64,000 nt of DNA, taken from the NCBI GenBank assembly GCA_964583335.1, contig CAZOVG010000006.1, positions 62,001-126,000 on the forward strand, given 5' to 3'. Positions 57,969 through 64,000 of this stretch are shown here, in pieces (position 1 is the first letter of the stretch; each line of letters starts with the position of its first letter). Below the pieces are notes generated by a model that searched no databases, had not been told where the DNA came from, and saw nothing but the letters and a program-made list of their open reading frames with translations. The position numbers and the translations under genes are program-made. The stretch is from JAGNKE01 sp964583335 (GTDB lineage: Bacteria; Pseudomonadota; Alphaproteobacteria; Micavibrionales; Micavibrionaceae).

Positions 57969-58782
57969 CGCTGTTCTCCTTTCCCGTGACAGTTAAGAAA
58001 TCGGTGTCGATCTGGTCCGCGCGCAGAAACGTGTGGACGCAAAATACATGCGCGAAATGCTCCTTGAGGATGTCCAGCCCTTTGGAAAAAATACCGTGCG
58101 TGACATAAAGGTAGAGTCTGCCTGCGCCTTGCGCCTTCAGAATTTTAGCCAATTCGATAAACGTGCCGCCGCCGTCGCAGATATCGTCCAAGATGATCAT
58201 ATCCTTGCCTCTTGCGTCGCCGTGTACTTCGGCGTGGGTGATCTTGCCCGTGGCGGGGTCGCGTACCTTCGTGCAGTGCAGGACCGAGACGCCGCCCAGC
58301 GCCGCGCCGATCTCATGCGTCTTTTTCGAGGCGCCCTTGTCGGGGGACACAAGCGTCAATCCTTCGCGCTTAATAAAATCGGCCACGGCCCCTTTAACCA
58401 GTTCGGCCTGCGTTATAACCCGGGCATTTTTCAAACGGGCCTCGATGACCGGAGAATGAGGATCCAGCACCGTTACGCTTCGGGCATTCAGGTCGTTGAT
58501 CAGATGGGCCATTACGGCTGCGCCGAATGCTTCACCGGGGTTGCAGACCCGGTCCTGCCGCGCGTAAGGGAAGTAGGGGATCGTGAGGTCGATCACCGTT
58601 TCGGGATTGATTTGGCGCACCGCATCGACCGTCATGATCAGGCGCATGATATCGTCCGCGCTATAGAGATAGGCTTCGATCATCGCCGCCGCGCCTGTCT
58701 CGATTCCTGTGATACTAACATGGCATTCGCCGCCGCTGAAATTGAAGCTTTTGATCGGTTTGCCGTTCACTTTTATGGTCAT
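57958..58782 (-). CDS. prs: Ribose-phosphate pyrophosphokinase (PRPP synthetase, NadV-linked)
   Basis: A 274-residue PRPP synthetase starting at the ATG at 58782 (AAGGTGATTGACG before it). The PRPP-binding loop is MIILDDICDGGGTFIELAKI and the ATP-binding region is IPYFPYARQDRVCNPGEAFG. It is shorter than housekeeping Prs (about 315 residues), as in phage-type Prs that goes with NadV, so it is likely dedicated to NAD salvage. First gene of the operon. Confidence 0.9.
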   Translation of the reverse strand: MTIKVNGKPIKSFNFSGGECHVSITGIETGAAAMIEAYLYSADDIMRLIMTVDAVRQINPETVIDLTIPYFPYARQDRVCNPGEAFGAAVMAHLINDLNARSVTVLDPHSPVIEARLKNARVITQAELVKGAVADFIKREGLTLVSPDKGASKKTHEIGAALGGVSVLHCTKVRDPATGKITHAEVHGDARGKDMIILDDICDGGGTFIELAKILKAQGAGRLYLYVTHGIFSKGLDILKEHFAHVFCVHTFLRADQIDTDFLTVTGKENSDEN

Positions 58783-58802
58783 CGTCAATCACCTTAATAT
58801 TT

Positions 58803-58853
58803 ATGGCTTAAAGCCATTAAATATAATATGGCACTGCGCCACTTATTAGTCAA
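58803..58853 (-). promoter_or_regulatory. Promoter and palindromic operator of the NAD salvage operon
   Basis: The 15-base palindrome ATGGCTT-A-AAGCCAT at 58803-58817 lies 21 bases before the prs ATG. Just upstream on the minus strand are TTGACT (58853-58848) and TATTAT (58828-58823, 19-base spacing), so the palindrome covers the transcript start. A half site ATGGC also lies at 58828. This is where NrtR would act. Confidence 0.6.
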
Positions 58854-58901
58854 GGGAGATTTCTTATAATTTTTTTCTTAACTAAATAGATTTAGCGGCG
58901 C

Positions 58902-58926
58902 AAAAGCTCCTCGAGCTCGAGCTTTT
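58902..58926. terminator. Bidirectional hairpin between tRNA-Leu and the NAD operon
   Basis: AAAAGCTC (58902-58909) and GAGCTTTT (58919-58926) form a perfect 8-base-pair stem with a 9-base loop that is itself self-complementary (CTCGAG). Runs of T on both sides make it work in either direction; it should end the tRNA-Leu transcript from the right. Confidence 0.6.
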
Positions 58927-58978
58927 TTAGTTGCGTTTTGTCAAGTTTTCGTCGGGGAGAAGTTCAAGTAAATGAGCT

Positions 58979-59063
58979 TGGTGGGCCTGGAGGGGCTCGA
59001 ACCCTCACGACCAAAGGTCAACGGATTTTAAGTCCGCAGCGTCTACCGTTCCGCCACAGGCCC
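58979..59063 (-). tRNA. tRNA-Leu (UAA)
   Basis: Minus strand: acceptor GGGCCTG/CAGGCCC, D arm GTGGCGGAACGGTAGACGC, anticodon arm CGGACTTAAAATCCG with anticodon TAA, a long variable arm (TTGACCTTTGGTCGTG), T arm GAGGGTTCGAGCCCCTC, discriminator A and an encoded CCA at 58981-58979. A normal class II leucine tRNA. Confidence 0.95.
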
Positions 59064-59120
59064 ACTGTCTTCATACTATTTAAAGGCGGGTCCGTCCAAC
59101 GGAAAGGAGTGGCGGGCGGG

Positions 59121-59459
59121 CTATCGGCCGGGTAAGCCGTTTATCTCGGCGGACAGGCCCTCCATGGCCGCGCGGCCTCTGGCGGTCAGGGTCAGTTCCT
59201 TCCGGCGGCGTTCGGCTGCGGAAACGCTTACTTTTACGAGGCCGTAGGGCTGGCCTTTCTGCCTTTTCGATGAGAGCGCGCCGACGATGCGCGAGACGGT
59301 CGAGAGGGGCAGGCGCACCCTTTCGGCCAGCGCGGTCAGGGACAGGCCTTCATCTGCCGCGATTTCGAGCAGGCAAAGTGCGTATTGCAGGGGGAATTCG
59401 GGATCAATCTTCTGCAACTCCCTCAGGATGCTGCGCAGATTGTCGATCTCGCGGGTCAT
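59121..59459 (-). CDS. MarR-family transcriptional regulator
   Basis: A 112-residue winged-helix protein starting MTREIDNLRSILRELQKIDP. The recognition helix is LTALAERVRLPLSTVSRIVG, followed by the wing (KGQPYGLVKVSVSAAERRRK, ELTLTARGRAAMEGL). Short for MarR but complete. Its start lies inside the end of the 59404 ORF (overlap 56 bases). Function unknown; regulators like this control small phage- or stress-linked genes. The gene upstream may be its target. Confidence 0.85.
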   Translation of the reverse strand: MTREIDNLRSILRELQKIDPEFPLQYALCLLEIAADEGLSLTALAERVRLPLSTVSRIVGALSSKRQKGQPYGLVKVSVSAAERRRKELTLTARGRAAMEGLSAEINGLPGR

Positions 59460-59640
59460 AGCCAGGTTCCTGTGCCTTTTTCAGTTTGCGTCCAGGTGTC
59501 CATATGACCTGCATGTAAGGCGCGTCGATTACAACCTCACCGTTGCAATTTTTGACCGACCATGCCGGGCGGGCCCCCAGTCCGCCGCTGATCTCGATAA
59601 AGACAGCGAACAGGCCGCACGGCGCGACATACAGATTCAT
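59404..59640 (-). CDS. Small hypothetical protein overlapping the MarR gene (78 aa)
   Basis: A 78-residue frame with GGGGAAG 6 bases before its ATG at 59640. The sequence (MNLYVAPCGLFAVFIEISGG, then VIDAPYMQVIWTPGRKLKKA) looks like a small two-strand protein; the last 25 residues overlap the MarR start and look unstructured. No family recognised. It may be cotranscribed with the MarR gene, which overlaps it. A chance frame cannot be excluded. Confidence 0.4.
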   Translation of the reverse strand: MNLYVAPCGLFAVFIEISGGLGARPAWSVKNCNGEVVIDAPYMQVIWTPGRKLKKAQEPGYDPRDRQSAQHPEGVAED

Positions 59641-59716
59641 ATAAACTTCCCCGGTTTACACCTTTTTTTAAAAGGCGGCAAACCTAGCCACACAGAAAAG
59701 TCGAAGAAAGAACGTA

Positions 59717-60391
59717 TTAGTATAGTTGTATGTATTTTGAACTGTCAAGAAAACTGCGGGTTTTGGCGTCCCCGTCAGAGGCGCGATGATGCAGGATATC
59801 CTCCATCATCTTGCGCCCGATACTTACAGCCGTATGGAGGGGGAGGCGGCTGCCTCCGATTTTTACGATTTTGTCGAAGACGATCACGGGGGTGCTGAGC
59901 ATCCCGCGCAATACGATGGGCGGGCGGCTGAAATCAGTCATCGCGCCGTCGGCATGTCGGTAATGGCAGGATTGAAGGCCCCGGGCCTGCGCGAATTCAA
60001 GGTCGAAGGCAGAGAGAGTCGAGAAATACGCCCCCGAGAGGTCCGCGCCCGCGATGTCGGTCGCGCCGAAGCTGGCGCCATAAAACACGCACGCTTTCAA
60101 AGAGGATTCGCACAGGCAGGCATTGACCAGCACCGCTTCGGAGAGGTCGCTGTTGTCCAGAACGGCTTCGGAGAGATTGGCCCCGGAAAGGTTGGCGCCG
60201 CGCAACTTCGCATCCGGCATGTTCGCGTCATCGAAATTTCCGCCGCTGAGGTTGGCGTAGGAGAGATCGATCCCGGCGAGATTTACTTTTTCCAGAATCG
60301 CTTGTTCGAGGCAGGCGGATAAAGTCGGGAACCGGCCTTCATAGAGCGTTTCCCCGGTACGATAGCATTTGAGGTGATATGAGGAGGGCAT
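59717..60391 (-). CDS. Pentapeptide-repeat protein (224 aa)
   Basis: Residues about 30-130 consist of pentapeptide repeats A(D/N)LxX: GIDLSYANLSGGNFDDANMP, RGANLSGANLSEAVLDNSDL, and ADLSGAYFSTLSAF after a break. These build a right-handed four-sided beta-helix. The last 80 residues are outside the repeats and hold HYRHADGAMTDFSRPPIVLR and VSIGRKMMEDILHHRASDG. Pentapeptide proteins can mimic DNA (as Qnr/MfpA do), but the repeats here are few. Its role is unknown. Confidence 0.85.
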   Translation of the reverse strand: MPSSYHLKCYRTGETLYEGRFPTLSACLEQAILEKVNLAGIDLSYANLSGGNFDDANMPDAKLRGANLSGANLSEAVLDNSDLSEAVLVNACLCESSLKACVFYGASFGATDIAGADLSGAYFSTLSAFDLEFAQARGLQSCHYRHADGAMTDFSRPPIVLRGMLSTPVIVFDKIVKIGGSRLPLHTAVSIGRKMMEDILHHRASDGDAKTRSFLDSSKYIQLY

Positions 60392-60552
60392 GGCGGCATT
60401 CTCTTGCTGATTGATGAATATTGATATATTGCAACTAATTTAAGATAAAAATCAAATTTGCTTATATAAGGTCATACTGGTGTATGGAGCGTTTTTGGTC
60501 GCTTGTGTTATGGTGCGGCGGGAAAGCGTGTTTGTGTTTATATAGCTTGGTC

Positions 60553-62406
60553 ATGGACGACGATAAACCATCATTGGAGAAGGGGGTCAGAACGCTGCGC
60601 GAGGCGGTGGCAACACTCTCCAACGCGCCCGGCGTCTACCGCATGATCGCCATGGACGGCGAGGTTCTTTATATCGGCAAGGCGAAGGCGCTGAAGAAGC
60701 GCGTTTCTTCGTACATTCAATTTCAGAAGCTGCCGATCCGGTTACAGCGGATGGTCGCGCAGATCCAGCGTATGGAATTTATCACTACGCATACCGAAGC
60801 CGAGGCGTTGCTTCTGGAATCGACACTGATTAAGAAGCTCCAGCCTCGATATAATATCCTGCTGCGCGACGATAAATCTTTCCCGTTTATTCTTTTGCGT
60901 GAGGGGCATGACTTTCCGCAGGTGCAAAAGCATCGGGGCGCGAAAAATATTCAGGGCCAGTATTTCGGGCCGTTCGCGGGGGCGAGCGACGTGAACCGCA
61001 CACTGGCCATCCTTCAACGGGCGTTCCTGCTGCGCAACTGCACGGACAGTTATTTCGAACAGCGCGCGCGGCCCTGTCTGCAATACCATATCAAGCGATG
61101 CACCGCGCCGTGCGTTGGGTATGTCACAAGGGCGGAGTATTCCGAACAGGTCGAGGGCGCGCAGGCGTTTCTGAGCGGCAAGAGCCGGGAGGTGCAAGGC
61201 CGGATGCAGGAGGCGATGACGGCGGCCAGCGAAGCCATGGATTATGAACTCGCCGCATCCTACCGCGACCGGATCCGTGCGTTGACTTCGGTGCAGACGC
61301 AGCAGGCGATGGTGGATATCGGCACGGGAGACGTGGATGTTCTGGCGCTGTATCAGGAAGGTGGAAAAAGCTGCGTGCAGGTGTTCTTTTTCCGGGGCGG
61401 GCAGAATTTCGGCAATCGTTCGTATTTTCCCCGGCACGATGCGCAGGACAAGGCGGAGGATATTCTGGCCGCCTTTCTGGCACAATTTTATCAGGGCAAG
61501 CCTTTGCCGCCGACAGTCCTGATCAGCCATGACGTTCCGCGCAAGGCTCTGATCGAGGAGGCGCTTTCTTCGCAGAGCGGGCACAAGGTTACGCTTCTTA
61601 AGCCTCTCCGGGGCAATCGGCGAAAGCTTCTGGATTTTGCGATTACCAATGCCCGCGACGCGCTTGTGCGGCATCAGGCCTCGCAGCAGGGTATGGCCAC
61701 TCTGCTGTCCGGGGTGGCAGAGCTGTTTGGCCTTGACGAGCCGCCCGAGCGCATCGAGGTTTATGACAATAGCCACATATCAGGGACCAACATGGTGGGC
61801 GCGATGATCGTGGCGGGGCCGGAAGGATTTCGTAAGAACGCCTATCGGAGATTTAATATCCGAGAGGCCGAAAAGGGCGACGATTACGGGATGATGCGCG
61901 AAGTATTAAGCCGTCGCTTTAAAAAAGCCCTGAAAGAGCAAGATGAGGGGCGGGCGGAGTGGCCGGACGTGATCCTGATCGACGGGGGGCAGGGGCAGTA
62001 TAACGCCGCCCGCGCCGTGCTTGAGGAATGCGGTATCCTCGATTCCGTTATGCTGGTGGCCATCGCCAAGGGGCCGGATCGCAATGCGGGGCGGGAGCGG
62101 TTTTTTATGGAGGGGCGTCCGGCGTTCAGCCTGCCCGTCAACGATCCGGTTCTGCATTATCTGCAACGGCTGCGGGACGAGGCGCACCGTTTCGCCATCG
62201 CGGGGCACAGAGGTCGGCGGCAAAAGCAGATCACGGCCTCGCCGCTCGACGAGGTGCCAGGCATTGGCGGCAAACGCAAGAAGGCTCTGCTTATGCATTT
62301 CGGCTCCGCCAAAGCTATTGCGGCGGCGGGGATCGAGGAGCTGGAGAAGGTCGAGGGGATATCCAAGGCGGTGGCCAAAAAAATCTATGACCATTTCCAC
62401 GGGTGA
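60553..62406 (+). CDS. uvrC: Excinuclease ABC subunit C
   Basis: A 617-residue protein from the ATG at 60553 (MDDDKPSLEKGVRTLREAVA); a frame from 60484 has hydrophobic extra residues. The N-terminal GIY-YIG nuclease is GVYRMIAMDGEVLYIGKAKALKKR with the YIG, the UVR motif EAMDYELAASYRDRIRALTS lies near 240, the C-terminal RNase H-like nuclease has EVYDNSHISG and ILIDGGQGQYNAAR, and two helix-hairpin-helix motifs at the end (VPGIGGKRKKALLMHFGSAK). It makes both incisions in nucleotide excision repair with UvrAB. Start site weak; no SOS box recognised. Confidence 0.96.
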   Translation: MDDDKPSLEKGVRTLREAVATLSNAPGVYRMIAMDGEVLYIGKAKALKKRVSSYIQFQKLPIRLQRMVAQIQRMEFITTHTEAEALLLESTLIKKLQPRYNILLRDDKSFPFILLREGHDFPQVQKHRGAKNIQGQYFGPFAGASDVNRTLAILQRAFLLRNCTDSYFEQRARPCLQYHIKRCTAPCVGYVTRAEYSEQVEGAQAFLSGKSREVQGRMQEAMTAASEAMDYELAASYRDRIRALTSVQTQQAMVDIGTGDVDVLALYQEGGKSCVQVFFFRGGQNFGNRSYFPRHDAQDKAEDILAAFLAQFYQGKPLPPTVLISHDVPRKALIEEALSSQSGHKVTLLKPLRGNRRKLLDFAITNARDALVRHQASQQGMATLLSGVAELFGLDEPPERIEVYDNSHISGTNMVGAMIVAGPEGFRKNAYRRFNIREAEKGDDYGMMREVLSRRFKKALKEQDEGRAEWPDVILIDGGQGQYNAARAVLEECGILDSVMLVAIAKGPDRNAGRERFFMEGRPAFSLPVNDPVLHYLQRLRDEAHRFAIAGHRGRRQKQITASPLDEVPGIGGKRKKALLMHFGSAKAIAAAGIEELEKVEGISKAVAKKIYDHFHG

Positions 62407-62484
62407 GGTTTTAAACGTCCGTCATCATAAAATTACAAAAAATATTTGTATTTTGATGTTTTCTTTTTGTAAACTCTTCGCATC

Positions 62485-63255
62485 ATGGCTGTACAAACGA
62501 CAATCGACTGGGAGCGCTGTCAGCGGCACGTCATTAAGGCCGGTGAGGATTTGCCCGAGAATATTCGCGCGATCAGCGTGAAAACTCTGGACGCCGAGGC
62601 GCTGCGGACCGCCGTGGGTCTTCTTGGCGGGCCTGTGACCTCCGTGCAGATCGAGACCGAGGACGTCCCCCGTGACCTGATCGGGTTTCCCCACGACTAC
62701 ATCATCAATTACGGGCGTTTTAACGTTGAGATCCTGCCTGTTGAATTTCGCGGTGGCTTCGTGCGCAGCACGACCACTGATATCATTCATCTTTTGAACG
62801 ATGAATTTTCAAAACGATCGCAGCAGCTGTATGACGATGTCTCGCGTGTGCGCATGCAAAGCTGGCAGCAGGCTGTGGTTCGTATGCCTTTGGCGGCCGA
62901 GGAAGTGTTTCCGCATGCGTATAAGGGTTTATGGATACGCGGCGACGGGCGTTTCGACCAGCGGGAGCATCCCGGCTTTCACCGTCACGGCGGGTTTGTT
63001 GACGTGCTCGGCGATATGAAAGAGCTGCCGGGGTATTTCCTGAATTTCACGCCGAGCTATGACGGCACCGTATTTCCCGACGAACAGGGTAATCTCTGGT
63101 ACGCGCAGGGCGGCGCTTACAGTCTGTTTACATCGGACGGACACAAGGATGTTGACGGGTGCGACCATGAAGTGCCGGACCGTTTCATGTCACCGATCGA
63201 GCAGGAGCGGCGCGCAACTGCTGTGATGCAGGTTTTTCCGTTGCCGGAACTATAG
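62485..63255 (+). CDS. Hypothetical protein (256 aa) between uvrC and bactofilin
   Basis: A 256-residue soluble protein beginning MAVQTTIDWERCQRHVIKAG. The N-terminal half is helical; the C-terminal half has GFHRHGGFVDVLGDMKELPG, then YFLNFTPSYDGTVFPDEQGN and GGAYSLFTSDGHKDVDGCDH, a His- and Asp-rich beta region that might bind a metal, as in cupin or dioxygenase folds. No family recognised, and no close partner. The stop is followed by an AT-rich 250-base gap before the bactofilin gene. Confidence 0.6.
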   Translation: MAVQTTIDWERCQRHVIKAGEDLPENIRAISVKTLDAEALRTAVGLLGGPVTSVQIETEDVPRDLIGFPHDYIINYGRFNVEILPVEFRGGFVRSTTTDIIHLLNDEFSKRSQQLYDDVSRVRMQSWQQAVVRMPLAAEEVFPHAYKGLWIRGDGRFDQREHPGFHRHGGFVDVLGDMKELPGYFLNFTPSYDGTVFPDEQGNLWYAQGGAYSLFTSDGHKDVDGCDHEVPDRFMSPIEQERRATAVMQVFPLPEL

Positions 63256-63508
63256 GGTGATTTTCTTTTTTATGTGAATGTCTTTTGACGCGTTTTTTTT
63301 GCATAAGAATCAGGGATAAAAAATAAAAAACTGATAAATCAAATTGATAAAATTTTGTCTGGGGAAAACTCAGATTCGAGTCTTGCGGGTAAAAAAAACC
63401 CATGTTACGTTTGGTTCATTCTTACATAGTTGTTCGAAGCTTTTATTCAGGTGGGCGCTTTTGCGTGCCCGTCATACTCAACTGTTAATCGTGGAAAGGT
63501 GCGTCAAG
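63256..63508. other. AT-rich intergenic stretch before the bactofilin gene
   Basis: About 250 bases with runs of A and T (GATAAAAAATAAAAAACTGA near 63315) and no supported gene. It most likely holds the bactofilin promoter. Nothing else recognised. Confidence 0.4.
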
Positions 63509-64000
63509 ATGTTTCATCGCGTGAGGTCAGAGATACAAGATGGAGAGCAGAAGTCTCAAGGCCAAGCTTCTTCGCCGGAATACAGAAACCGCGAGGCACG
63601 CGGAGCTGTAGTCAGCAAGAAAATCAGCCGGGAAGCTGCAAAACCGCAGGAAGAAGAAATTCGCACTGCACAAGAAGAACTCGAGCTTGATGAAGCCGAG
63701 CAGGAGTTGGATATGGAAGAAGACGATACAGAAGATCAACGCGAGTCGGCTGCTCCGATTTATGGACCGAGCAGTTTCGTGAATGAGGTTGAGATTCAGG
63801 CCCGCCCGTCTGATGTCGGTACTGGAAGCTTCCAGCGCCCGTTTCAGCCGGCCGGCCGCGCACCGGGCATCTATCCCGGCGCTTATGTGCCGCCACAGGC
63901 TTATGAGGCCCCCTCTTTGGCTTCTGCTGACCGCCTCCTGACCATCGGTCGCGGTATCAACATGTCCGGTGAGATCGATGCTTGCGATCATTTGGTCGTC
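63509..64000 (+). CDS. Bactofilin-family cytoskeletal protein (partial, C-terminus off window)
   Basis: From the ATG at 63509 the frame is open to the end (164 codons). The N-terminal 145 residues are charged and disordered: a Glu-rich coiled stretch (AQEELELDEAEQELDMEEDD), then a Pro/Gly linker. The last residues, RLLTIGRGINMSGEIDACDH, are the start of the bactofilin beta-helix that polymerises into filaments at the membrane and recruits cell-wall enzymes. The long acidic tail before it is unusual. The rest of the domain lies outside the window. Confidence 0.9.
   Translation, partial: MFHRVRSEIQDGEQKSQGQASSPEYRNREARGAVVSKKISREAAKPQEEEIRTAQEELELDEAEQELDMEEDDTEDQRESAAPIYGPSSFVNEVEIQARPSDVGTGSFQRPFQPAGRAPGIYPGAYVPPQAYEAPSLASADRLLTIGRGINMSGEIDACDHLVV

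Noticed and set aside
60742..61776. 344-codon antisense frame inside uvrC
   Set aside because: uvrC is certain by its domains; the antisense frame is a result of GC-rich codon structure.

Overview
The window reads as an alphaproteobacterial chromosome with a large temperate-phage-like mobile element in its left third. The proteins, the tRNAs with encoded CCA ends, the bactofilin and the metG-tatD-MBL gene order fit this class. A Micavibrio- or Rhodospirillum-like lineage is possible but cannot be fixed from sequence alone. There is no rRNA or CRISPR array.

Positions 1 to about 24,900: prophage or integrated element. On the minus strand lie a portal protein (cut by the window edge), a gpW-like joiner, GpA-type large terminase and a small terminase. 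A plus-strand block (3922-6294) of one DUF3489 protein and four unknown genes carries two copies of an inverted repeat just upstream of its two transcription-unit starts. A long minus-strand early operon (17910 down to 6291) follows. In transcription order it holds a sigma-factor-like protein, two small proteins, a Sak4-like ATPase, an unknown recombination-type protein, a superfamily II helicase, a small protein, a PD-(D/E)XK nuclease, a primase-helicase, a RuvC-like resolvase, a DUF6362 protein and three different DNA methyltransferases. Many of these genes overlap as ATGA. The middle methyltransferase (a C5-cytosine enzyme) is fully overlapped in another frame of the same strand by a second long ORF that also looks protein-like. 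This is the most unusual thing in the window. The integration module is a large serine recombinase with its usual small partners (DUF2924 and others). A LexA-type self-cleaving repressor with its own operator faces away from it and leads two unknown genes.

Positions 25,217-33,872: tRNA-Ser, then core housekeeping genes in one direction: lytic transglycosylase MltB, RlpA, D,D-carboxypeptidase, thymidylate kinase, DNA polymerase III delta', methionyl-tRNA synthetase, TatD and an MBL-fold hydrolase.

Positions 33,969-47,624: accessory chromosomal genes. These include a zincin-like unknown protein; a zinc-stress operon (ABC ATPase, FtsX-type permease with a His-rich loop, DUF3299 lipoprotein-like/exported protein, Zur) behind a Zur box; an NtrC-type sigma-54 activator divergent from a small unknown gene with a textbook sigma-54 promoter; a fused MFS/spermidine-synthase-like protein; tRNA-Arg; a U32 peptidase; and an alpha/beta-hydrolase-like protein.

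Positions 47,688-64,000: a TetR-controlled RND efflux operon, then on the minus strand a complete nicotinamide salvage operon (PRPP synthetase, nicotinamide phosphoribosyltransferase, NrtR-like Nudix regulator, PnuC, NadR-like bifunctional enzyme) behind a palindromic operator. The end of the window holds tRNA-Leu, a MarR regulator, a pentapeptide-repeat protein, UvrC, an unknown protein and the start of a bactofilin.
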